Source: Nitrospira sp. UBA2082 (GTDB lineage Bacteria > Nitrospirota > Nitrospiria > Nitrospirales > Nitrospiraceae). Taken from it: DNA of 37,622 nt. Positions within the stretch are counted from its first letter, which is position 1. Every line of letters starts with the position of its first letter. The translations under genes and the position numbers were made by a program. The stretch spans positions 174,272-211,893 of the forward strand of contig DCZO01000004.1 of NCBI GenBank assembly GCA_002331335.1. The letters run 5' to 3'. Shown here one piece after another: positions 21,471-29,694 of the stretch. A model generated the notes under the pieces. That model saw only the letters and a list, made by a program, of their open reading frames with translations. It ran no database searches and had not been told where the DNA came from.

Positions 21471-23327
21471 TCACTTCCCTGCCTTCTTCGCTTTGCGCCG
21501 GTCTTCCGGGTTGAGCAGCCGCTTGCGAAGACGCAGACATTGGGGAGTGATCTCTACGAGTTCGTCGGCCCCAATATATTCCAATGCAAATTCCAGCGAC
21601 ATCTCGCGTGGCGGGGTCAAAATCAGGGCTTCATCTGAACCGGCCGCGCGCATGTTGGTGAGTTGCTTCTGCTTGCAGACGTTCACGTCGAGGTCTTCGT
21701 CCCGGCTGTTTTGGCCGACGATCATTCCCCGATAGACCTCCACCCCGGGGCCGATGAACAGTTCGCCGCGCTCTTGGGTCATGAACAGGGCGTAGGCTGT
21801 GCTCGTGCCGTCTTCAAAGGCGCACAGTGAGCCGTGCGGAGTGACCAACAGGTCTTGCTCGTGGGCCGCCTCGTAGGCCTTGAAGACATGATGCAAGATG
21901 ATGGTGCCGCGGGTCTTGGCCATCAGGATATTTTTGAGTCCCATGATGCCGCGAGTCGGAATGTAGTACTCGAGGTGCATTTCGCCGGGCCCGGCGTCAG
22001 AATGGACCAGCTTCATGTGGCGCATTTCACCCCGGCGCTTGCCGACTTCTTCGATCACGGCGCCCTGGTACATTTCCGGTATTTGAATGGTCAGTTCTTC
22101 GTACGGCTCCGTGACCATCCCGCCGTCACGGTGCAAAATGACCTCTGGCTGGGAGACTTGCAGTTCGTAGCCTTCGCGCCGCATCTGCTCGATCAAGACG
22201 CCGAGATGCAATTCCCCGCGTCCGGCGACCAGGAACCGGTCGGCGCTGTCCGTTTCACTCACGCGCAGCGAGACGTTGGTCTCCAGCTCCTTGAAGAGCC
22301 GCTCACGCAAGTGCCGCGATGTCAGGAACTTGCCTTCACGCCCTGCGAAGGGGCTGTTGTTCACGGAGAAGGTCATCTGAACGGTCGGCTCGTCGATCGT
22401 GACACGCGGCAGCGCCAGTGGCTGCTCGGCATCGGCGATCGTGTCGCCGATGCTGACGTCGTCGAGTCCGGCGACCGCCACGATTTCACCCGCCTTCACC
22501 TCTTCGACATCGGTCCGTTCGAGGCCGGCATAGACGGCCAGGTCGGACACCTTGCCCGGCAGTTTCGCGCCGTCTTTCCCGAGCACGAGCACATTCTGCC
22601 TCCGGGCGATCGATCCCGATTGAATCTTGCCGATACCCATCTTGCCCTTATACGAGTCCTGTGCCAGGGCCAGGACGAGGATCTGGAGCGGGGCGTCGGC
22701 ATTGATGGCCGGAGCCGGAATCTGTTCCAGCACGGTGTCAAGCAGCGGCGCAATGTCGTCTCCCGGTTTGTTCACGTCGAGCGTGGCGATGCCTTTGATG
22801 GCCGAGGTATAGACGATGGGAAAATCGAGCTGGGCATCAGTGGCACCCAGATGGACGAAGAGATCAAAGGTGCGGTTGACGACGTCGTCGATCACGGCGT
22901 CCGGGCGGTCAATCTTATTGATGACCACGACGGCCTTGTGCCCGAGCGCCAAGGCTTTTCGCAACACAAAGGTCGTTTGCGGCATTGGACCTTCCTTGGC
23001 GTCGATCAGCAGCAGGACACCATCCACCATCCGCAACGTCCGTTCGACTTCGCCGCCGAAGTCGGCGTGTCCCGGCGTGTCCACGATATTGATCTTCACG
23101 CCCTTGTACGTGACGCTGGCGTTCTTGGCCCGGATCGTGATGCCGCGCTCGCGCTCCTGGTCCATCGAGTCCATGATCCGTTCGCCCATGCCGTCGATCT
23201 TTCGGTGGACGTGGGTTTGGCGGAGGATCGCGTCGACCAGCGTCGTCTTTCCATGGTCGACGTGAGCAATGATGGCGATGTTCCGGAGGTCGTTCCGGCG
23301 GTCGTGCGGGGCGCGTATGTTCGACAT
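21471..23327 (-). CDS. typA: ribosome-associated GTPase TypA/BipA
   Basis: This encodes 618 residues starting M-S-N-I-R-A-P. The frame extends to 23447 but that region holds the promoter and hairpin. The GTPase motifs are complete: A-H-V-D-H-G-K-T (21-28), R-G-I-T, D-T-P-G-H and N-K-I-D, followed by beta-barrel, alpha/beta and C-terminal domains (G-T-I-I-L-H-H-V-F). TypA binds ribosomes and supports growth under stress and low temperature. Its leader has a striking terminator-like hairpin. The gene diverges from the penicillin-binding protein gene. Confidence 0.96.
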   Translation of the reverse strand: MSNIRAPHDRRNDLRNIAIIAHVDHGKTTLVDAILRQTHVHRKIDGMGERIMDSMDQERERGITIRAKNASVTYKGVKINIVDTPGHADFGGEVERTLRMVDGVLLLIDAKEGPMPQTTFVLRKALALGHKAVVVINKIDRPDAVIDDVVNRTFDLFVHLGATDAQLDFPIVYTSAIKGIATLDVNKPGDDIAPLLDTVLEQIPAPAINADAPLQILVLALAQDSYKGKMGIGKIQSGSIARRQNVLVLGKDGAKLPGKVSDLAVYAGLERTDVEEVKAGEIVAVAGLDDVSIGDTIADAEQPLALPRVTIDEPTVQMTFSVNNSPFAGREGKFLTSRHLRERLFKELETNVSLRVSETDSADRFLVAGRGELHLGVLIEQMRREGYELQVSQPEVILHRDGGMVTEPYEELTIQIPEMYQGAVIEEVGKRRGEMRHMKLVHSDAGPGEMHLEYYIPTRGIMGLKNILMAKTRGTIILHHVFKAYEAAHEQDLLVTPHGSLCAFEDGTSTAYALFMTQERGELFIGPGVEVYRGMIVGQNSRDEDLDVNVCKQKQLTNMRAAGSDEALILTPPREMSLEFALEYIGADELVEITPQCLRLRKRLLNPEDRRKAKKAGK

Positions 23328-23352
23328 GGGGGTCCGTTCTGTTGTTCGCGGC

Positions 23353-23382
23353 AAAAAAAAGACGCCCCGACATCGAGGCGTC
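23353..23382 (-). terminator. terminator-like hairpin at the 5' end of the typA transcript
   Basis: On the minus strand GACGCCTCG and CGGGGCGTC form a 9-bp stem (one G-U pair) around an ATGT loop, followed by eight T (23360-23353). This is a textbook intrinsic terminator, yet it lies between the predicted typA promoter and the typA ATG, about 25 bases upstream of the start codon. Confidence 0.7.
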
Positions 23383-23389
23383 GGCATGC

Positions 23390-23418
23390 AGTATACCCGA
23401 CGGACGAGTGCGGTACAA
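23390..23418 (-). promoter_or_regulatory. candidate typA promoter
   Basis: On the minus strand TTGTAC (23418-23413) and TATACT (23395-23390) are 17 bases apart. The -10 matches five of six. Transcription would start near 23383, at the base of the terminator-like hairpin. Confidence 0.55.
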
Positions 23419-23530
23419 GCGCCCGGTTCTGTGCCGGGTTTGCGCACGAACTTGAGTTTTAGGGGGATGCATTGTAAGGTGACGGTGCCACCCTCGCGGA
23501 TCTCAATCCACCATCAGGAGCTGTGTTCGG

Positions 23531-25939
23531 ATGCCAGGCGATGATCGCTTTATAGAGATTCAGCAACGGCCTCGCTGGGCCTGGCCATGGCGCTGGTGGC
23601 AATTCGCCTTGGTCGGGACCTTGGCCTGCGGCATCGCCGGCGCTACGACGGTGGCCGGAGTGATCTGGTATTTCTCCAGGGATCTGCCGTCCCTCGACCT
23701 GCTTCAGAATTATCAACCCAGCCTGGTGACCACGGTCTATTCGGACGATCGGCAGCCCATCGGGCAATTTTTCATCGAACGTCGCATCCTGACGCCGCTG
23801 GCGCAGATTCCCAAGAGTCTCACCCAGGCGGTCATTGCCACGGAAGACGCGCGGTTTTTCGAGCACCCGGGGCTGGATTATGTCGGGATGTTACGGGCGG
23901 CTTGGACCAATATCCGGCATGGCGGCAGAAAAGTCGAAGGGGCCAGTACCATTACGCAACAGTTGGCGCGGTCCCTGTTTCTGTCATCGGAGCGGTCGTA
24001 CGAGCGCAAGATCCGCGAGTTGATCCTGGCGTATAAAATGGAAGCGGCCGCGGGGAAAGAGCAGATTCTTGAGACCTACCTGAACCAAATCTATTTTGGG
24101 CAGGGGGCGTACGGTGTGGCCTCGGCAGCCCAGTCGTACTTCGGGAAGAAACTGTCGGCGCTGACGCTGGCTGAGTCGGCCTTCCTGGCGGGGCTGCCGA
24201 AATCGCCCAGCCGGTTTTCTCCATTCACGGCGTACGACCGTGCGAAGAAACGGCAAGAGCACGTGCTGTTCCGGATGCAAGAGGCCGGATTTATCACGCC
24301 GGCCGATCGCGATGCCGCGGTTGCCGAAATCCTCACCTTCCACAGACCCGGCAGCGAACACCTGGCGCCGTACTTCGTGGAATATGTCCGCCAATTACTG
24401 ATGGCGAAATACGGTGAAACGATGGTCTACAAAGGCGGCCTGCAAATTCAGACCACGTTGAATCTGGAAATGCAGAAGGCTGCAGAAGCCGCGTTTGCGT
24501 CCGGCGTCCGTGAGCTGGACAAGCGGCAGGGGTGGCGCGGCCCTCAGCGCACCGTGGACTTGGGCACACTCCAGCCGTCGCAATTGCCGACGAGCGACAA
24601 GCCGCTCAAACCGGGTGACATTGTGGAAGGCATCGTATTGAAGGTGGCGAAGGATCACTATGTGGTGCAAGTCGGTCCGGTTGCAGGGCGGTTGGCGTTC
24701 GACGACATGGCCTGGGCCAAACGCCTGCTCAAGGGGTCCGATCCCACCGTCGATTTTGTCATCAACCCGAATCTCAAGCAGCTGCTCAAGCCGGGCGATG
24801 TGGTCGAGGTCGGAATCAAGAAACTCGTCAAGGATGGGATGCAGCTGACGCTCGAGCAGACTCCGATTGTGGAGGGAGGCTTGATCGCGATCGACCCCAG
24901 AAGCGGTGCAATTCGGGCCATGGTCGGGGGTGTCGATTTTTCCCGTAGCGAATACAACCGCGCGGTGCAGGCGCACCGGCAGCCGGGGTCGGCGTTCAAG
25001 CCGCTTATCTATGCGACGGCGATGGCCCAAGGATTGAGTCCCGCCACGCAGATTCTGGATGCGCCGGTGGTGTATGAGCAGGAAGAAGAGGACAAGATCT
25101 GGAAACCGGAAAACTACGGCCGCAAATTCCACGGCATGGTGAGTCTCCGGGACGCGCTGGCGCACTCGCACAATTTGGCGACGGTGCGGTTGCTCGACAA
25201 GGTGGGGATCAAGAATGTCATCGAGTTTTCCCGCTCAGTTGGTCTGACGAGTCCGTTGCAGGCCGATCTCTCATTGGGATTGGGCTCATCGTCGGTGGGC
25301 CTCATGGAATTGACGTCGGTCTATGGAGTCTTCCTGAACCAAGGAACCAGGGCGGAACCGTTCGCGGTGAAAGCGGTGATGGATAACACCGGAAAGTCGC
25401 TCGAAACAACTCAGCCGGAACCCCACGAGGTGATCGCGAAAGAAACGGCGTACCTCATCACCAACATGATGGAAGATGTGGTGCAGAAAGGCACCGGGCA
25501 AGCGGCGAAAATACTCGATCGTCCGATTGCGGCCAAAACCGGCACGACCAACGATTATATCAACGCGTGGTTTATCGGAGGCACTCCCAATTTGGTGACC
25601 GGCGTGTACGTGGGCTTTGACGACCGCCGTTCGCTCGGCGAAAGTGAAACCGGCGCCCGCGCGGCCTTGCCGATTTGGATCGGGTTCATGAAGGAAGCGT
25701 TGAAGCAGCTTCCAGTCGTCCCGTTTGAAATTCCGGATGGGGTGACATTCGTGAAGGTGGATTCAGCCACGGGGCTGTTGGAATCGGAACAGGAAGGCGA
25801 AGGGCAAACGGGCGTCGTGGAGCTCTTTACCAAAGGAAGCGAGCCGACGCAGGCCGCCCACAGACGCGTCGATCCGACGGACTTCTATAAGTTGGATCAG
25901 ATTCCGGAAGGACAACCGGCGGCGGAGGGAAGTCTCTAG
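23531..25939 (+). CDS. mrcA: class A penicillin-binding protein (PBP1A)
   Basis: This encodes 802 residues. After a short cytoplasmic tail there is one membrane segment (about 25-50). The glycosyltransferase domain has T-E-D-A-R-F-F-E-H-P-G (from about residue 103), G-A-S-T-I-T-Q-Q-L-A-R and the later Y-L-N-Q-I-Y-F-G. An OB-like insert follows (around 360-450). The transpeptidase has S-A-F-K (Ser487), S-H-N and K-T-G-T (Lys669). It polymerises and cross-links peptidoglycan. The ATG at 23531 follows AGGAG by about ten bases, somewhat long. Its end is 13 bp from the convergent iscX gene. Confidence 0.95.
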   Translation: MPGDDRFIEIQQRPRWAWPWRWWQFALVGTLACGIAGATTVAGVIWYFSRDLPSLDLLQNYQPSLVTTVYSDDRQPIGQFFIERRILTPLAQIPKSLTQAVIATEDARFFEHPGLDYVGMLRAAWTNIRHGGRKVEGASTITQQLARSLFLSSERSYERKIRELILAYKMEAAAGKEQILETYLNQIYFGQGAYGVASAAQSYFGKKLSALTLAESAFLAGLPKSPSRFSPFTAYDRAKKRQEHVLFRMQEAGFITPADRDAAVAEILTFHRPGSEHLAPYFVEYVRQLLMAKYGETMVYKGGLQIQTTLNLEMQKAAEAAFASGVRELDKRQGWRGPQRTVDLGTLQPSQLPTSDKPLKPGDIVEGIVLKVAKDHYVVQVGPVAGRLAFDDMAWAKRLLKGSDPTVDFVINPNLKQLLKPGDVVEVGIKKLVKDGMQLTLEQTPIVEGGLIAIDPRSGAIRAMVGGVDFSRSEYNRAVQAHRQPGSAFKPLIYATAMAQGLSPATQILDAPVVYEQEEEDKIWKPENYGRKFHGMVSLRDALAHSHNLATVRLLDKVGIKNVIEFSRSVGLTSPLQADLSLGLGSSSVGLMELTSVYGVFLNQGTRAEPFAVKAVMDNTGKSLETTQPEPHEVIAKETAYLITNMMEDVVQKGTGQAAKILDRPIAAKTGTTNDYINAWFIGGTPNLVTGVYVGFDDRRSLGESETGARAALPIWIGFMKEALKQLPVVPFEIPDGVTFVKVDSATGLLESEQEGEGQTGVVELFTKGSEPTQAAHRRVDPTDFYKLDQIPEGQPAAEGSL

Positions 25940-25951
25940 CGAGTCGTCCGG

Positions 25952-26164
25952 CTAGGACTTCGAGTCCTGAAATTCCTCATGCCAGGCCATCTGGATCGTC
26001 TCGAGAATCTTTTCGTTGGATTTCTTCGGATCGTCTTTGAATTCCGGTAAGGCCATGATCCAGGTGTGCATGTCAGTGAATCGGACCGTGAGCGGATCGG
26101 TGTCCGGATGCTCTTCCACCAGGCGAATCGCTATCTCTTCCGCGTCCTGCCATTTGAGATCCAT
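25952..26164 (-). CDS. iscX: Fe-S assembly protein IscX
   Basis: This 70-residue acidic protein reads M-D-L-K-W-Q-D-A-E-E-I-A, F-T-D-M-H-T-W-I and A-W-H-E-E-F at its end, and is a standard IscX. In other bacteria it binds IscS and tunes iron delivery and sulphur transfer. It is the last gene of the isc operon, 81 bp after hscA across a 7-base repeat block. Confidence 0.94.
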   Translation of the reverse strand: MDLKWQDAEEIAIRLVEEHPDTDPLTVRFTDMHTWIMALPEFKDDPKKSNEKILETIQMAWHEEFQDSKS

Positions 26165-26175
26165 GGGTCACTCCG

Positions 26176-26251
26176 TCGTATCTCGTCGTTCGTGAATCGT
26201 GAAGCGTGCGAATTGTCTTGCAAGATACGCTTCACGAGATACATTTCACGT
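26176..26251. repeat. inverted 7-base repeat hairpin G, overlapping the hscA stop
   Basis: The left run has five units of consensus TCGTGAA (26176-26210, the fifth degenerate). The right run alternates GATAC(G/A)(C/T) and TTCACG(A/T) (26224-26251). CGTGAAGCGT (26198-26207) is the reverse complement of ACGCTTCACG (26227-26236). The right end covers the stop codon of hscA (26246-26248). Confidence 0.75.
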
Positions 26252-28066
26252 CACTTCCGTGACTTTCTTCCCCTGTAAGCTTCGTTTGAGGGAGTCGTCG
26301 ATCATCGCGACTGACAGCGGTTGCGCCGCCTGTTCGAGGTCGGCCATGCGCGCGCGAATGGCTTTCGGGTCGTTGCCGTCCTTGGCCGAGGCCAGTGCCG
26401 CCACTGCGGCACGAATGGACGCCAGCGTGTCCGGTGCAATGAGCCGGCTGCCTTCCGACAGCGACTTCTCCGTCGTCGTGATCAACGCGCCGGCCTCAAG
26501 CCGTGCCTCGATCAACTTGCGGGCCGTCACGTCTTCCTGCGCGAACTTAAACGAGTCCTCGATCATCCGTTCCACTTCGCCGTCCGACAGGCCGTAGGAG
26601 GGCTTCACTTCGACCGATTGGCTTTGGCCGGTCCGCATGTCGCTGGCCTTGACGTTCAAGATACCGTTCGCGTCAATCAGGAACGTGACCTCGATGCGCG
26701 GCACACCGGCCGGGAGTGGCGGAACTTTGAGGCGGAAGCGAGCGAGGCTGCGGTTGTCTTTCGCCAGTTCACGTTCGCCTTGGAGAATGTGGATATCCAC
26801 GCCGGTTTGGCCGTCCACATAGGTCGTGAACATTTCTTTGGCGCTCGCCGGGATGGTGGTGTTCCGGCGGATCACGCTGCTCATCACGCCCCCCATCGTT
26901 TCGATGCCGAGTGAGAGCGGCGTGACGTCGAGGAGCAGCATGTCGGTCGTGCCGCCGCTGAGAATGTCCGCCTGCACCGCCGCGCCGAGGGCCACCACCT
27001 CGTCTGGGTTGAGATCCCAATGCGGTTGTTTGCCAAACAGCTCTTGCACCCGTTGTCTGACGAGGGGCATGCGAGTGGAACCGCCAACCAAGACGATTTC
27101 GTCGATGTCCGCTGGCGTCAACCCCGCGTCTTTCAGCGCCATCCGGCAGGGGGCCAACGTGCGCTCGATGATGTCCATAACCAACACCTCAAGCTGATCC
27201 CGCGTCAATTCTCTGGTGTAACGGCCCTTCCCATCCGGAAGGTCGATCGCAATCTGTGTCTTGAGGCTGTCCGATAAGTGAATTTTGGCCCGCTCCGCTT
27301 CCAAGCGCAGCGCCTGCATATGGTCGGGATAGGCGTTGAGGTCGATGCGATGTGCGGCTCGGATCTCGTGGAGCAGTAGGTCGGCGATGCGGCGGTCCAG
27401 ATCGTCTCCCCCGAGATGCGTATCCCCGTTCGTGGCCAAGACTTCGAAAATGCCGTTCTTAAGTTTGAGAATGGAGATATCGAAGGTGCCGCCACCGAAG
27501 TCGTAGACGGCGATCGTACCCTGCGTCTTTTCTTGAAGGCCGTAGGCGAGCGAGGCGGCAGTCGGCTCATTGATGATGCGCAGCACCTCCAGCCCGGCGA
27601 TCAGGCCGGCGTCTTTGGTGGCTTGGCGCTGGCTGTCGTTGAAGTAGGCCGGCACGGTGATGACGGCTTTGGTGATGCTTTCACCCAGGTGCGCTTCGGC
27701 CCGCTGTTTGAGTTCCTTCAATATCATGGCGGAGATCTGCGGCGGCGAATAGGTTTTCTCGCCGAGTTTGATGCGGATGACGCCGCCTTTTTCAGTCAGG
27801 GAATAGGGAAAGTACGCCAGCTCGCCTTGTACGTCTGCCAGCCCTTTGCCCATGAAGCGCTTCACCGAATAGACTGTGCGATCAGGACTGCGCGTGAGGT
27901 GCTCTTTTGCCGGGTCGCCGACGATAAGACCGTTGTCCGTCATGGCCACGACCGAGGGAACCATGGAGCGTCCGCTGCGCCCAGGGATCACGCAGGGTTT
28001 CCCGTCCTTCATGTACGCGACGAGCGAATTGGTGGTGCCTAAATCAATCCCGACGATGCGCGCCAT
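26246..28066 (-). CDS. hscA: Hsp70-type chaperone HscA for Fe-S assembly
   Basis: This encodes 606 residues. The N-terminal ATPase opens V-G-I-D-L-G-T-T-N-S-L-V and has the Y-D-F-G-G-G-T-F-D-I phosphate loop. The substrate-binding half has V-T-P-L-S-L-G-I-E-T and a helical lid. HscA recognises the L-P-P-V-K motif of IscU, present here. It begins 2 bp after the hscB stop, so the two are coupled. The last residues lie in the 7-base repeat block. Confidence 0.96.
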   Translation of the reverse strand: MARIVGIDLGTTNSLVAYMKDGKPCVIPGRSGRSMVPSVVAMTDNGLIVGDPAKEHLTRSPDRTVYSVKRFMGKGLADVQGELAYFPYSLTEKGGVIRIKLGEKTYSPPQISAMILKELKQRAEAHLGESITKAVITVPAYFNDSQRQATKDAGLIAGLEVLRIINEPTAASLAYGLQEKTQGTIAVYDFGGGTFDISILKLKNGIFEVLATNGDTHLGGDDLDRRIADLLLHEIRAAHRIDLNAYPDHMQALRLEAERAKIHLSDSLKTQIAIDLPDGKGRYTRELTRDQLEVLVMDIIERTLAPCRMALKDAGLTPADIDEIVLVGGSTRMPLVRQRVQELFGKQPHWDLNPDEVVALGAAVQADILSGGTTDMLLLDVTPLSLGIETMGGVMSSVIRRNTTIPASAKEMFTTYVDGQTGVDIHILQGERELAKDNRSLARFRLKVPPLPAGVPRIEVTFLIDANGILNVKASDMRTGQSQSVEVKPSYGLSDGEVERMIEDSFKFAQEDVTARKLIEARLEAGALITTTEKSLSEGSRLIAPDTLASIRAAVAALASAKDGNDPKAIRARMADLEQAAQPLSVAMIDDSLKRSLQGKKVTEVT

Positions 28067-28068
28067 GA

Positions 28069-28782
28069 TTAGCCGATTGTTGCGACGAGGTCGTTGACGA
28101 TATTCTTCACGTAGGTCCGGTTGGAAAGGATGTCCCGCATCTGCTTGAGCAGGCGATCCCGTTCGGCGCGCGCCGGAGCGCCGGCGTCACCGCGGTCTTG
28201 CAACGTATCCCAGTCGGTGAAGAGCCGCTGGAGCTGCTGTTCCATATCATGCTTGCGGCGTTCCAAGGCCTCCTGTTCGGCGATGAGCTGCGCGCGAAGC
28301 TCGCGGCCTGCTTGGGACGCACGGTCGCTAGCCCGGTAGGCCTCCATCGTTTCTTGCAGCTCGAGAATCTCCTCGAAAAGGTCGCTCGGCGGTGAAGTAC
28401 GGATCTCCTTCACCGACCCGGCCTCCAGGTCGAGCAGATATTCGGCCCGCTGAATCGGGTCTCGCAGCGTGCGGTAGGCGGTATTGAGGGTCGCGGCGTT
28501 GCCCAGGCTGATGGTCTGTTCGGCCTCGCTCTTGTTCTGATAAAAGTCCGGGTGAAAGGCGCGGCTCAATTCGTAGAACTTTGCTTCCAGTTTGCTCTGG
28601 TCGATGGTCAGCCGGCGCGGGAGGCCGAGACAGGTGAAGTAATCGGTCTCCTTCGACACGGGCTGGACTTTCACGCAGCGTTCGCAGAAATATTCCCCCG
28701 ACATTTCGGACTGGCAGTGCCAGCACATGCTTCTGGCCATCTGAATGTCGCGGGAGCCGGAGATGTGGGTGTGATGAGCCAT
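28069..28782 (-). CDS. hscB: J-domain co-chaperone HscB with N-terminal zinc motif
   Basis: This encodes 237 residues from ATG 28782. The ATG at 28815 would put the start inside a perfect hairpin (28809-28833), so the later one is preferred; a third ATG at 28740 would just precede the zinc motif. Residues 20-36 have C-W-H-C and C-E-R-C, a zinc ribbon found in eukaryotic HSCB and some bacteria but not in Escherichia coli. The J-domain has the H-P-D triad (77-79). The C-terminal helices bind IscU. It stimulates HscA, whose gene follows at 2 bp. Confidence 0.92.
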   Translation of the reverse strand: MAHHTHISGSRDIQMARSMCWHCQSEMSGEYFCERCVKVQPVSKETDYFTCLGLPRRLTIDQSKLEAKFYELSRAFHPDFYQNKSEAEQTISLGNAATLNTAYRTLRDPIQRAEYLLDLEAGSVKEIRTSPPSDLFEEILELQETMEAYRASDRASQAGRELRAQLIAEQEALERRKHDMEQQLQRLFTDWDTLQDRGDAGAPARAERDRLLKQMRDILSNRTYVKNIVNDLVATIG

Positions 28783-28808
28783 TCTGGATCTCACCTGTTC
28801 TGACAACA

Positions 28809-28833
28809 CAGGCATGGCGAGGAGCCATGCCTG
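28809..28833 (-). promoter_or_regulatory. perfect 10-bp hairpin between iscA and hscB
   Basis: CAGGCATGGC (28809-28818) and GCCATGCCTG (28824-28833) pair exactly around a 5-base loop. There is no T-run. Placed between iscA and hscB, it could let the upstream iscRSUA part be more abundant than the hscBA part. Confidence 0.55.
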
Positions 28834-28858
28834 CGAAAAGACGCTCTGCAGCGGCGCG

Positions 28859-29215
28859 TTATGCCGAGAACGATTCTCCGCAGCCGCAGGTCTTGTTGGC
28901 GTTCGGGTTGACGAACTTGAAATTGCCGCCCATCAAATCCTTATGGTAATCGAGTTGCGTGCCTTGCAGATAGATGGCGCTCTTTGCGTCCACAATGACC
29001 TTGACACCGTCGAACTCGAAGACCTGGTCGTGCGGGCCGATTTTATCGTCGAAGTTAATCGTATAGCTCAGCCCTGAGCAGCCGCCGCCCTTGACGCCGA
29101 GGCGGAGTCCGCCCTCCTCGATGCCTTGGACGTTGATGAGCCGCTTCACTTCTTTCAAGGCGGCATCCGTCAGTGTGATGACCGGTGTGGGTGTCGTCGT
29201 ATCCGATGTGCTCAT
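28859..29215 (-). CDS. iscA: A-type Fe-S carrier IscA
   Basis: This encodes 118 residues from ATG 29215, with AAGGAG seven bases upstream. The longer frame runs into iscU and is ignored. The three conserved cysteines are Cys46 (G-G-G-C-S-G-L), Cys110 and Cys112 (C-G-C-G-E-S-F). It carries Fe-S clusters from IscU to target proteins. It begins 29 bp after iscU. Confidence 0.95.
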   Translation of the reverse strand: MSTSDTTTPTPVITLTDAALKEVKRLINVQGIEEGGLRLGVKGGGCSGLSYTINFDDKIGPHDQVFEFDGVKVIVDAKSAIYLQGTQLDYHKDLMGGNFKFVNPNANKTCGCGESFSA

Positions 29216-29244
29216 GGAAGCGCTCCTTCCGCTGAGGCGGTTCG

Positions 29245-29643
29245 TTACGTGGCCGCCTCTGTCTTGTCGCCCGCCTTCTTTTGATAGTCCGCCAGCGCGG
29301 CCTTGATGGCGTCTTCCGCCAGCACGGAACAGTGAATTTTCACCGGCGGGAGATTCAATTCCTGCACGATGTCCGTGTTCTTGATCTGCTGAGCTTCCTC
29401 GATCGTTTTCCCCTTCAGCCATTCGGTGGCCAGACTGGAGCTGGCGATCGCCGACCCGCAGCCGAAGGTTTTGAACTTGGCGTCCACAATCGTATCGTTC
29501 TGCACCTTGATTTGCAGCTTCATCACGTCGCCGCATTCCGGCGCGCCGACCATGCCGGTGCCGATGCCCTCTTCATCCTTTTTGAAGCTCCCCATGTTGC
29601 GGGGGTTGTTGAAATGATCGACCACTTTATCGCTGTAAGCCAT
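29245..29643 (-). CDS. iscU: Fe-S scaffold IscU
   Basis: This encodes 132 residues. The cluster ligands are visible: Cys37 and Asp39 (E-C-G-D), Cys62 (F-G-C-G-S-A), His104 and Cys105 (I-H-C-S-V). The L-P-P-V-K chaperone-recognition motif is at 98-102, matching the HscA in this operon. It is the scaffold on which IscS sulphur and iron are assembled. It lies 51 bp after iscS. Confidence 0.97.
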   Translation of the reverse strand: MAYSDKVVDHFNNPRNMGSFKKDEEGIGTGMVGAPECGDVMKLQIKVQNDTIVDAKFKTFGCGSAIASSSLATEWLKGKTIEEAQQIKNTDIVQELNLPPVKIHCSVLAEDAIKAALADYQKKAGDKTEAAT

Positions 29644-29694
29644 GGCTCCCTCCGCCGTTTTGAAATATGCAATCTGCCATTGTGTTTGCGTAAC

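Noticed and set aside
23328..23447. N-terminal extension of TypA
   Set aside because: It contains the predicted promoter and terminator-like hairpin; family members start at M-S-x-I-R or equivalent.
21834..23462. Long plus-strand frame of 542 codons opposite typA
   Set aside because: It mirrors the conserved typA gene, has a composition typical of an antisense shadow and shows no family features.
28859..29536. 225-codon frame at iscA taken as a fusion protein
   Set aside because: The upstream part is an out-of-frame reading of iscU; iscA starts at 29215 with its own ribosome site.
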